Assembly: GCA_045616165.1 (NCBI GenBank)
Contig: JAZLGF010000048.1
Location: 1 to 32,037, forward strand
Source: RGIG5612 sp045616165
GTDB lineage: Bacteria > Bacillota > Clostridia > Lachnospirales > Lachnospiraceae
DNA: 32,037 nucleotides
Direction: 5' to 3'
Below, piece by piece: positions 7,059 through 14,629 of this stretch. Below the pieces are notes generated by a model that was not told the DNA's origin, made no database searches, and saw only the letters and a program-made list of their open reading frames with translations. Made by a program: the position numbers and the translations under genes. Within the stretch, counting starts at the first letter, position 1, and every line of letters begins with the position of its first letter.

Positions 7059-9038
7059 ATGAGTAGAATTGGCGTATTTATCTGTCATTGCGGAAGTAAT
7101 ATTGCATCCGTTGTTGATGTGGAAAAGGTTGCTTGTGAAGCGGCAAATATGCCGAATGTTGCTTTTGCAACTGATTACAAATACATGTGCTCAGAGCCTG
7201 GCCAGGCGATGATTAAAGAAGCAATTATAGAGCATAAGCTTGATAGAATTGTTATCGCTTCGTGTTCTCCTCGTATGCACGAATTAACTTTTAGAAAAAT
7301 GCTAAAAGGTACTTCTATTAATCCGTACATGCTTGAGATTGCTAATATTCGTGAGCAGTGCGCATGGGTACATACTGACAAAGAAGCGGCTACGGCTAAG
7401 GCTATTACGCTGGTTCGCATGGCTGTGGCAAAAGTAGAAAACAACAAGCCGTTATCTTCGTCAAATATTCCGATTACTAAAAAAGCGTTAGTAATAGGCG
7501 GCGGTATTGCTGGAATCCAGGCTGCTCTTGATATTGCTGATGCTGGATTTGACGTAACCATTGTTGAAAAAGAGCCTTCAATTGGTGGACACATGGTTAT
7601 GCTCGATAAGACGTTTCCTACAATGGATTGCTCTGCATGTATCTCAACTCCTAAGATGGTTGATGCGGGAGCTCATCCTAACATAACTCTTAAAACTTAT
7701 AGCGAAGTTGAAAAAGTTGAAGGCTATGTTGGAAACTTCAAAGTTACTATTAAAGAAAAAACGAAATATGTTAATCACGACCTTTGTACAGGATGTGGAC
7801 TTTGCCAGACAAAGTGTCCTACTAAGGTTACAAGTGAATTTAATCAAGGCTTAGCTAAACGCCCTTGTATCTATATTCCGTTTGCTCAGGCCGTTCCTTC
7901 TAAGCCGGTTATTGATGCGGAGCATTGCCTAAAATTTACTAAAGATAAGTGCGGTATTTGTGAGCAGACATGTCCGCTTGGAGCAATTAACTTTAAGGAC
8001 ACCGAAAAGGTTACTACTGAAGAATTTGGTGCAATCGTAGTTGCTACTGGTTACGAGCTTGTTGATTGGGCGAAGATGTATCCGGAATACGGCTCAGGAA
8101 AATATGCCGACGTTATTACGGGGCTCCAGTTCGAACGTCTTGTAAATGCGTCTGGTCCAACCGAAGGCCATATTAGGAGACCATCGGATGGAAAAGAGCC
8201 AAAGGATGTTGTTATTGTTAAGTGCGTTGGAAGTAGAGATCCTAAAAATGGAAAGAGTTATTGTTCAAGAGCTTGCTGTATGTACAGCGCAAAACATGCT
8301 CATCAGATTTTAGATAAAATACCAGACTCGAACGTTTATATTTTCTATATGGATGTTAGAACTCCGGGAAAAAATTATGAAGAGTTTTATAACCAGACTA
8401 GAAAAGACGGTGCTCACTACATTAGAGGCAGAGTTGCTAAGATTTATAAAGAAGGTGAAAAACTTATCGTTCGTGGTGAGGATTCACTTCTTGCGAAACC
8501 GGTTACGGTTGAGGCTGATATGGTTATTTTAGCTACGGCTATGGAACCGGCTCCTGGTGTTGATGAAGTTTGCAAAAAACTTGGTATCGCTATGGACGTT
8601 GATGGTTGGATTAGTGAAGCTCATCCAAAACTTAGACCTGTTGAAACCCAGACAAATGGAATATATCTTTGCGGTACATGTCAAGGACCTAAGGACATTC
8701 CTGATACGGTAGCCCAAGGCTCTGCCGCTGCGGCTAAGGTTATGGCGCTTCTTTGCCATGACGAAATTGAAACATCACCAATGATTTCTTTCGTTGATGA
8801 GACGAAGTGTTCAGGCTGTGGCTTTTGCGTAAACGTTTGTCCATATAAAGCTATCACACTTGAAGAAGTTCCAGGTCGTGACATGGGCAGAAAAGTTACG
8901 AAGACTGTCGCTAAAGTTAATGAAGGTCTTTGCCAGGGATGCGGATGTTGCAATGCAATTTGCCGTACGGGATGTATTGACTTAAAAGGTTTTACAAACG
9001 ATGAGATATTAAAGGAGGTTGATTCAGTATGTCTATAA
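7059..9038 (+). CDS. hdrA: Heterodisulfide reductase subunit A-like flavoprotein
   Basis: A 659-aa FAD and iron-sulfur protein, the electron-bifurcating core of Hdr complexes. In order: an N-terminal domain with GVFICHCG and CSPRMHE; the FAD dinucleotide site GGGIAG (147-152) and later IGGHM; CSACISTPK (191-199); an inserted ferredoxin domain (CTGCGLCQTKCP from 243, CGICEQTCP from 298); CVGSRD and YCSRACC; and a C-terminal two-cluster ferredoxin domain (CSGCGFCVNVCP and CQGCGCCNAIC). The length and clusters match full HdrA. Its 3' end overlaps mvhD by 10 nt. By family knowledge it splits an electron pair between ferredoxin and the HdrBC branch. Confidence 0.9.
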   Translation: MSRIGVFICHCGSNIASVVDVEKVACEAANMPNVAFATDYKYMCSEPGQAMIKEAIIEHKLDRIVIASCSPRMHELTFRKMLKGTSINPYMLEIANIREQCAWVHTDKEAATAKAITLVRMAVAKVENNKPLSSSNIPITKKALVIGGGIAGIQAALDIADAGFDVTIVEKEPSIGGHMVMLDKTFPTMDCSACISTPKMVDAGAHPNITLKTYSEVEKVEGYVGNFKVTIKEKTKYVNHDLCTGCGLCQTKCPTKVTSEFNQGLAKRPCIYIPFAQAVPSKPVIDAEHCLKFTKDKCGICEQTCPLGAINFKDTEKVTTEEFGAIVVATGYELVDWAKMYPEYGSGKYADVITGLQFERLVNASGPTEGHIRRPSDGKEPKDVVIVKCVGSRDPKNGKSYCSRACCMYSAKHAHQILDKIPDSNVYIFYMDVRTPGKNYEEFYNQTRKDGAHYIRGRVAKIYKEGEKLIVRGEDSLLAKPVTVEADMVILATAMEPAPGVDEVCKKLGIAMDVDGWISEAHPKLRPVETQTNGIYLCGTCQGPKDIPDTVAQGSAAAAKVMALLCHDEIETSPMISFVDETKCSGCGFCVNVCPYKAITLEEVPGRDMGRKVTKTVAKVNEGLCQGCGCCNAICRTGCIDLKGFTNDEILKEVDSVCL

Positions 9039-9490
9039 AAAAAGATGAAAACTGGGAGCCTACGATTCTTGCGTTTTGCTGTAACTGGTGTACATACACC
9101 GGCGCCGACACAGCGGGACTTAATAGAATGAAATATCCTGAGAATGTAAAAATTATTAGAGTTCCTTGTTCGTCAAAGGTTAATCCGCAATTTATCATTC
9201 GTGCATTCCAAAAAGGTTGCGACGGTGTTTTAGTTTGTGGATGCCACCCGGGCGATTGCCATTATTCAACAGGCAACTATTACACAAGAAGACGTTTTAT
9301 GCTTATGCAAAGACTTTTAGAATATAACGGAATTGATCCAAAGAGATTCCAGGCTAAATGGATTTCTGGTTCTGAAGCTGCGAAGTTTAGAGATACTGTT
9401 ATCGAAGTTACTAAGCAGATTAAAGAACTTGGCCCAAATAAAAAGTTTGTATCAGAGCATTATCTTAATGAAAGGGAGGCCCAACTATGA
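9029..9490 (+). CDS. mvhD: MvhD/FloxD-like 2Fe-2S electron adaptor
   Basis: A 153-aa protein of the MvhD family with the typical FCCNWCTYTGAD start (C17/C18/C21), PCSSKVNP, and the VCGCHPGDCHY segment (C70/C72/C77). In Hdr complexes it docks on HdrA and delivers electrons from a hydrogenase, formate dehydrogenase or NAD(P)H module. Here the following genes supply the NAD(P)H type. It overlaps hdrA by 10 nt and the next gene by 4 nt, so translation of the set is probably coupled. Confidence 0.9.
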   Translation: MSIKKDENWEPTILAFCCNWCTYTGADTAGLNRMKYPENVKIIRVPCSSKVNPQFIIRAFQKGCDGVLVCGCHPGDCHYSTGNYYTRRRFMLMQRLLEYNGIDPKRFQAKWISGSEAAKFRDTVIEVTKQIKELGPNKKFVSEHYLNEREAQL

Positions 9491-10329
9491 GTATTGATAT
9501 TCAAAATGCTATTCGTAAGGAAGCTAAAAAAGCTTTGGCTAGTGGCGAGGTAAGCGCTGTTGTTGGTTGGGCTGCGACTAGATTTGAAGATAGAACGAAA
9601 CCTTTCTTTGCTACATGCGAAGCTGAATGCGATGAACTTGTTTGGAATAAATATTGTGTTAACGCAACTGCGAAGTTTGCACTTGATGATAGATATCCTG
9701 CAAAAAAGCTTGGGGTAATTGTAAGAGGGTGCGATTCTCGTGCTGTTAATAGAATGATTAAAGATAACCAGCTTAAAAGAGAAAATCTTTATATCATCGG
9801 TGTTGTGTGCGACGGCAAAGAAAATCCTGTTTGCGAAACATGTACACATAAAACTCCTTTAGTTTACGACATTTTAATTGGCGAGCCAGTAGAGGAGAAA
9901 AAGCTAATTAGTGAAGAGCGTTTTAAGGAAGTTATTGAGTTTGAAAAACTTTCGCCAGATGAGAGATATAAATTCTGGGAAGAGCAATATAGTAAGTGCA
10001 TCCACTGCTATGCATGTAGAAATGCATGCCCAGCATGTAACTGCGTTGAGTGCTTCGCTGACCAGGCAAAGACCGGTTGGGAGCACAAGAGCGCAACTCG
10101 CGAGATGAATCAGGTTTATGGACTTACAAGAGCTTATCATGTTGGAGATCGTTGTATAGAGTGTGGCGAGTGCGAAAGAGTTTGCCCGATGAACCTTCCT
10201 ATAATGCGCCAGACCAAAAAGATGCTTAAAGACATTAACGAAATATTCGGTGAGTATGAGTGTGGCGTAGACGACCGCGGCACAATCCTCGGCGAATATA
10301 ATCTTAATGATCTGGATGAGTTTATGTGA
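9487..10329 (+). CDS. Flox-type ferredoxin subunit of the NAD(P)H module
   Basis: A 280-aa soluble protein. The N-terminal half includes GVIVRGCDSRAVNRM (about 76-90), a motif shared in form with RPCDAKSIDAMD in the next protein, so the two are probably distantly related in fold. The C-terminal part has two 4Fe-4S motifs, C171/C174/C177/C181 (CIHCYACRNACP) and C223/C226/C229/C233 (CIECGECERVCP). It fits the ferredoxin-like component of HdrABC-FloxABCD complexes described in Desulfovibrio. I am unsure whether it corresponds to FloxB or FloxC, so no symbol is given. Confidence 0.75.
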   Translation: MSIDIQNAIRKEAKKALASGEVSAVVGWAATRFEDRTKPFFATCEAECDELVWNKYCVNATAKFALDDRYPAKKLGVIVRGCDSRAVNRMIKDNQLKRENLYIIGVVCDGKENPVCETCTHKTPLVYDILIGEPVEEKKLISEERFKEVIEFEKLSPDERYKFWEEQYSKCIHCYACRNACPACNCVECFADQAKTGWEHKSATREMNQVYGLTRAYHVGDRCIECGECERVCPMNLPIMRQTKKMLKDINEIFGEYECGVDDRGTILGEYNLNDLDEFM

Positions 10330-10341
10330 GGAGAAATAATA

Positions 10342-11313
10342 ATGATAATAAAGAAACAAGAGATAAATAAGGCGGTCGAACTCTTAGAGCAAGATTACAA
10401 GGTTTTCGACTATCCGCTCGAAGGGCCAAACTCGCTTAAGCCTCCAAAGGATGTTTTATTCCCATCGGTTGAAAAAATGTATGAATACAAGATGGGCCTT
10501 AAAGGCGAGATAAAAGAGCTTTTCCCAGCAGATGAAAAAACAGTTTTGTTCGGCATCCGTCCATGCGACGCAAAGAGCATAGATGCAATGGATAAAGTTT
10601 TTTTAACAAAAGGTTATGTTGACTCTTATTATGCAAAGCGTAGAGATAATGTAACTATTGTAGCAATGGGCTGCGTTACACCTTCACGTACTTGCTTTTG
10701 CGATTCGATGGGTCTTAACCCAAACGATGCACCGAACGCAGATGTAATGATAAATCTTAGTGTCGATGGCGATGCATATGTTTTAAGAGCATACACAGAA
10801 AAAGGAAGAGAACTTCTTTGTAAAATCGAAAGCCTTGCTACAGACGGCGACGAAAAAATAAAAGACGATACGAAGTGTTCTTTAAAAATTGACAAGGCAG
10901 CAGATCTTGATAAAAAGCTTGCAAAGATGTTTGAGCATCCTATTTGGGATAAAGTTACGAAAGGCTGTATTGGATGCGGGACATGTACATACGTATGTCC
11001 AACATGCTACTGTTTCGACATCGATTCTGAAAATTACGGAGCTGAAGGTTGTAAGTATCGTTGCTGGGATTCATGCATGTTTTCTGATTACACGAGAATG
11101 GCCGGTGGCGCTAACCCACGTCCTTCAAAGAAAGAGCGCCTTCGTAATCGCTATATGCATAAGCTTTCATACTTTAATGAAAGATACGGGCAGACGCTTT
11201 GTGTAGGCTGCGGACGATGTATAGAAAGTTGTCCATCGCATCTCGATATTTCAGAATTTATTGAAAAGGCTAGTAAAGCCGATGTTTGTGAATGCGGAAA
11301 GGAGAATGAATAA
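10342..11313 (+). CDS. 4Fe-4S dicluster protein, AsrA / sulfhydrogenase-beta-like Flox subunit
   Basis: A 323-aa iron-sulfur protein resembling anaerobic sulfite reductase subunit A and the sulfhydrogenase beta subunit. It has FGIRPCDAKSI (about 70-80), CFCDSMG, and two 4Fe-4S motifs, C209/C212/C215/C219 (CIGCGTCTYVCP) and C287/C290/C293/C297 (CVGCGRCIESCP). Such proteins carry electrons between a flavin NAD(P)H dehydrogenase subunit and a partner. No AsrC-like sulfite reductase is present; the neighbours are Hdr genes, which points to a Flox module. It overlaps the next gene as TAATG. Confidence 0.8.
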   Translation: MIIKKQEINKAVELLEQDYKVFDYPLEGPNSLKPPKDVLFPSVEKMYEYKMGLKGEIKELFPADEKTVLFGIRPCDAKSIDAMDKVFLTKGYVDSYYAKRRDNVTIVAMGCVTPSRTCFCDSMGLNPNDAPNADVMINLSVDGDAYVLRAYTEKGRELLCKIESLATDGDEKIKDDTKCSLKIDKAADLDKKLAKMFEHPIWDKVTKGCIGCGTCTYVCPTCYCFDIDSENYGAEGCKYRCWDSCMFSDYTRMAGGANPRPSKKERLRNRYMHKLSYFNERYGQTLCVGCGRCIESCPSHLDISEFIEKASKADVCECGKENE

Positions 11314-12158
11314 TGGCTGTTGATCATGAGTGCTCATGCAATAAAAACCCACTAGTTCCTACTTTATGTGAAGTTATAGATGTTAAGCAGGAAACTCCTG
11401 ACGTTCAAACATACACGATTAGAACTTTGGACGGCAAAAAACCGTTTGCGCCTATGCCGGGACAACTTGCGATGGTATCACTTCTTGGCGTTGGTGAGGC
11501 AATGTTTTCTATTACCGCACAAGGTGATGATTACATCCAAAGTTCTATAAAAAAGACGGGTCTTTTAACTGATGCGTTTCATGAAATGAGCGTGGGCCAG
11601 CAAATCGGCGTTAGGGGACCTTATGGAAATCATTTTCCTATTGATGATATTAAAGGCAAAGATCTTTTGTTTATCGGTGGAGGTATTGGAATTGCGCCAG
11701 TTCGTTCGTTGATTAGATATTGTCTTGAACACAGAGAAGATTTTGGCCATATCGATATTTTATATGGTGCGCGTAGCAAAAATGATATTTGTTTTAAGGA
11801 AGACTGTTTAGAGAACTGGCCTAAAGAAAAGGACACTTCCGTTTATATTACAACGGACGTACCTTCGGATGATTGGGATGGCCATGTAGGCTTCGTACCT
11901 TCTTATATTGAAGAGATTGGTTTTAGTCCTGAAAACAAGAAAGTAATTTTATGCGGTCCGCCGATTATGATAAAATTATCATCAGAAAGCTTGATAAAGA
12001 TGGGCTTCAAAAAAGAAGACGTCATAACAACGCTTGAGATGAGAATGAAATGTGGCATCGGCAAATGTGGCCGCTGTAATATCGGAAGTAAGTTCGTCTG
12101 CCTGGATGGCCCAGTATTCACCCTCACAGACCTCGATGAACTTCCAGATGAAAAATAG
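11313..12158 (+). CDS. floxA: FAD/NAD(P)-binding Flox subunit
   Basis: A 281-aa ferredoxin-NADP reductase-fold protein of the AsrB / sulfhydrogenase-gamma / PyrK type. RGPYGNHF (101-108) belongs to the FAD domain, GGGIGIAP (122-129) and CGPP (214-217) to the nucleotide domain, and C247/C252/C255/C263 bind a 2Fe-2S cluster near the C terminus. It should exchange electrons with NADH or NADPH and is the entry point for the Hdr complex. It is the last gene of the tightly packed block; no terminator follows directly, and the structured repeats begin 11 nt after its stop. Confidence 0.85.
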   Translation: MAVDHECSCNKNPLVPTLCEVIDVKQETPDVQTYTIRTLDGKKPFAPMPGQLAMVSLLGVGEAMFSITAQGDDYIQSSIKKTGLLTDAFHEMSVGQQIGVRGPYGNHFPIDDIKGKDLLFIGGGIGIAPVRSLIRYCLEHREDFGHIDILYGARSKNDICFKEDCLENWPKEKDTSVYITTDVPSDDWDGHVGFVPSYIEEIGFSPENKKVILCGPPIMIKLSSESLIKMGFKKEDVITTLEMRMKCGIGKCGRCNIGSKFVCLDGPVFTLTDLDELPDEK

Positions 12159-12169
12159 TTAATCTAATT

Positions 12170-12265
12170 GCTCCGGCTCCCGCAGGACATCTCCCATACT
12201 TCGCAGGAACCCCCCAAAAAAGGTACCCCCCTGCTCGTATGGTGCCCTCCTGCTCGCGCCGTAGC
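12170..12265 (+). repeat. Structured tandem element, copy 1
   Basis: This 96-nt element folds as a long interrupted hairpin. GCTCCGGC/GCCGTAGC (12170-12177 with 12258-12265, one mismatch) is followed by GCAGGA/TCCTGC (12182-12187 with 12248-12253), CCATAC/GTATGG (12194-12199 with 12237-12242) and GCAGG/CCTGC (12203-12207 with 12230-12234). The internal loops are TCCC/TCGC, CATCTC/TGCCC and TTC/TC. It matches copy 2 in layout, with compensatory stem changes. The family is not one I recognise. It could be an RNA element or a REP-like DNA palindrome. Confidence 0.8.
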
Positions 12266-12290
12266 ATTTGAAAAAGTATAAATTGATTTA

Positions 12291-12390
12291 GTTCCTCGCT
12301 CCCGTAGGACATCTCCCATACTTCGTAGGGAACCCTCCCCTGGAAGGCCCCTCCCTACTCGTATGGTGCCCTCCTACTCGCGCGAGGAAC
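12291..12390 (+). repeat. Structured tandem element, copy 2
   Basis: Second copy, 122 nt downstream. Stems are GTTCCTCGC/GCGAGGAAC (12291-12299 with 12382-12390, perfect), GTAGGA/TCCTAC (12304-12309 with 12372-12377), CCATAC/GTATGG (12316-12321 with 12361-12366) and GTAGGG/CCCTAC (12325-12330 with 12353-12358). The three internal loops are identical to copy 1. The C-G pairs 12183-12252 and 12204-12233 of copy 1 become T-A here. The element ends 28 nt before the small gene at 12419. Confidence 0.8.
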
Positions 12391-12418
12391 ATAGAAGAAT
12401 ATAAAAAGGAGAAATACA

Positions 12419-12628
12419 ATGAAAACATTATTGAAGGCAGCAGCAGTAGCAGGATTGGCATACGGCGCATACTATGTTTATAAAAACTATATTAAGCAGC
12501 CAGAAGTCAAAAGAGAATTCAGCGATGTCCAAAGCGCAGACTTTGATTACAACAGCGCAGCAAAAGAAGAAGACAGCTTCGCAGCAAGAATAAAAGCAGC
12601 AGCAAAACGCCAAATCGATAAACTGTAA
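12419..12628 (+). CDS. Small single-pass membrane protein, unknown
   Basis: A 69-aa protein of no family I recognise. Residues about 4-25 (LLKAAAVAGLAYGAYYVYKN) form one hydrophobic helix that could anchor it. The rest is charged and predicted soluble, ending in a basic helix. AAAAGGAG lies 8 nt before the ATG, the codon use resembles its neighbours, and the next gene starts at the base after its stop, so it is likely real and co-translated with the UbiA gene. It may be a small partner of the membrane prenyltransferase; this is only positional. Confidence 0.65.
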   Translation: MKTLLKAAAVAGLAYGAYYVYKNYIKQPEVKREFSDVQSADFDYNSAAKEEDSFAARIKAAAKRQIDKL

Positions 12629-13660
12629 ATGAAAAAAATAAAATTTTGGTTTTTGAACGCCAGGCCGATGTCACTGCCACAAAGCATGATGCCGGCTTTG
12701 GTCGCAGCCTTTTTAGCTACGAAATATTCAGACTTTAAGTGGTACTTAGCACTCCTTTGCATAATAGGAGTTGCGTTTGCGCACCTAAGTCTGAATTTGT
12801 TTGACGATTATTTTGATTACAAGAACGCAAAACAAGGCGATAGAGCTGCGCTTGAGAGAGAAGGTTTTAGAGCTAGAACCGTAAAGTGCCCATATCTCTT
12901 AGACGGCACAGTAACTTCCGGGCAGTGGCTTTTGGTCTCATGCATTTTTGGCGCCATAGCATGTGCGTTCGGACTTCCGGTTTTAATTATTCGCGGACTG
13001 CCAATTTTAATTATTATTTTAATTGTTGCAGCTTTGGGGCTTTTTTATTCAGCCCCTCCATTAAAGCTTGGCTATCATGGATTCGGCGAAATAATTATCG
13101 GTGTGATTTTTGGACCATTGCTCGCAATAGGCATGTGCCTTGGATGCGCAGGCGAATTTCATGCAGGCGATGTACTTGTCGGCGTAGCGTGGGGACTTTT
13201 GGTCGTAAATATTTTATATGTACATTCAATTATGGACTATGAGGCGGACCAAAAATCTGGCAAAAAAACTTTAGCTTATTTAATGAAGAAAATTGGTGGT
13301 AAGTCAAAGGTAGACTTTCGCTATGTGGCATTTATGGCAATAAATTTTCTTCCATATATATTAGTGATTCTTGGAATCATTGCAAAAGTTCTCTCTATAT
13401 ATTATTTAGTTACGCTACTTGCACTTCCATGGACGTTTGAACTTTCAAAGTCAATGATTAAATTCAAAGCCGATCCGTTCGCACCGGTTAAACCGAAGTG
13501 GTGGTACGGAAGGCTAATGTATTGGGATGACATTGTAGAAAACAAAGTTGACTGGTTTATGCTTAGATGGTACCTCGCCCAAAAGGTAAGCACAGTCTTT
13601 AGCATCCTTTGCATCCTCGTCTCAATAGTGTTAATGATTCTTAAATTAGTAGCAATGTAA
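12629..13660 (+). CDS. UbiA/MenA-family prenyltransferase
   Basis: A 343-aa integral membrane protein with about eight hydrophobic segments. The first Asp-rich motif is NLFDDYFDYKNAKQGDRA (about 56-73) and the second is DYEADQKSGKKTLA (around residue 205), both typical of UbiA enzymes that bind a prenyl diphosphate through Mg and attach the chain to an aromatic acceptor. The overall pattern is closest to MenA (1,4-dihydroxy-2-naphthoate polyprenyltransferase), but no menaquinone genes are in the window and the acceptor is unknown. The polyprenyl synthase at 4342-5581 could supply its donor. It starts directly after the small gene's stop. Confidence 0.83.
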   Translation: MKKIKFWFLNARPMSLPQSMMPALVAAFLATKYSDFKWYLALLCIIGVAFAHLSLNLFDDYFDYKNAKQGDRAALEREGFRARTVKCPYLLDGTVTSGQWLLVSCIFGAIACAFGLPVLIIRGLPILIIILIVAALGLFYSAPPLKLGYHGFGEIIIGVIFGPLLAIGMCLGCAGEFHAGDVLVGVAWGLLVVNILYVHSIMDYEADQKSGKKTLAYLMKKIGGKSKVDFRYVAFMAINFLPYILVILGIIAKVLSIYYLVTLLALPWTFELSKSMIKFKADPFAPVKPKWWYGRLMYWDDIVENKVDWFMLRWYLAQKVSTVFSILCILVSIVLMILKLVAM

Positions 13661-13674
13661 GGCACAAAGAATTT

Positions 13675-14628
13675 ATGAAAATAAATCAATTAGCATATCT
13701 ACCGTTTTGGTATATAAAGAATGTAATATTTAGGAAGCATGGCCCGCTCCAAACGGTCCTCTTTGTTACGGACTATTGTAATCTTCGTTGCAAACATTGC
13801 TTCGAAATGGGGCATGCATGCACACAGCATAAGTCCTTTGAACAAATCAAAGAGGAACTTATTTATTCCTATAAATTAGGCTCTCGTATTGTTGACCTTG
13901 AAGGCGGTGAGCCAACTCTTTGGAAAGAGGATGACAAAAACTTAAATGATGTTATAAAACTTGCTAAAGAAATCGGATTTTTTAGCGTAACGGTTACAAC
14001 GAATGGACAAACCGATTTTTCATGGCTCGATGCGGACCTTGTTTGGGTAAGTATAGACGGGTTCGAAAAATATCATGATGATGTTCGTGGCGAAGGCGCT
14101 TTTGAAAAACTTAACAAAAATGTTCTTTTGTATCGAGGCATGGATGAAAACGGAAATATCGTTAACAAAGAAATACATGAAAAGAATAAATCTCATGCGC
14201 TTGGCTCTAACATAGCTATTAATGTTATTAATGCTGATTCTGTTTGCGACACGCTGGAGTTTGTTAAAAATCATAAAGCGATTGATTCTATCGCCGTTAA
14301 CTTCCACACGCCGTATCCTGGCACTGAAAACATAATGCTTAAGGACACGAAAAAAACAGAAATTATTGATAAAGTTATTTCATATAAAAAGAAACACTAT
14401 CCAATTCAAAACAGTGTTTCGGGTCTTAAGATTATGAAGAAAAAAGATTTTACAAAATATTGTTGGATTACGAACTTTATAATCACTGACGGTACGCGCT
14501 TTAGCACATGTCCCGGACAGACTCTCGGCATATGTTCTGATTGTGGATTTTGTATGGCTGGCGAAATGTACTGCGTATTGCATTTCAAACCTGACACACT
14601 TTTAGCTGGCTTAAGCCTTAGACTTTAA
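13675..14628 (+). CDS. Radical SAM protein, unknown substrate
   Basis: A 317-aa radical SAM enzyme. C35/C39/C42 (CNLRCKHC) bind the SAM-cleaving 4Fe-4S cluster and GGEP (77-80) is the SAM-contact motif. The C-terminal part holds C263, C279, C287, C290, C293 and C300, a spacing suggesting an auxiliary cluster of SPASM type. A hydrophobic N-terminal stretch (LAYLPFWYIKNVIF) could let it sit on a membrane. It lies between the prenyltransferase and DUF445 genes, so a role in modifying a lipid or ring is possible. I cannot name the reaction. Confidence 0.8.
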   Translation: MKINQLAYLPFWYIKNVIFRKHGPLQTVLFVTDYCNLRCKHCFEMGHACTQHKSFEQIKEELIYSYKLGSRIVDLEGGEPTLWKEDDKNLNDVIKLAKEIGFFSVTVTTNGQTDFSWLDADLVWVSIDGFEKYHDDVRGEGAFEKLNKNVLLYRGMDENGNIVNKEIHEKNKSHALGSNIAINVINADSVCDTLEFVKNHKAIDSIAVNFHTPYPGTENIMLKDTKKTEIIDKVISYKKKHYPIQNSVSGLKIMKKKDFTKYCWITNFIITDGTRFSTCPGQTLGICSDCGFCMAGEMYCVLHFKPDTLLAGLSLRL

Positions 14629-14629
14629 T

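Noticed and set aside
10342..12158. Anaerobic sulfite reductase (asrAB)
   Set aside because: The two proteins resemble AsrA and AsrB, but no asrC sulfite reductase gene is present and both are translationally linked to Hdr and MvhD genes.
12170..12390. Possible rho-independent terminator pair after floxA
   Set aside because: Neither element ends in a T-run, and the stems are interrupted by conserved internal loops, unlike terminators.
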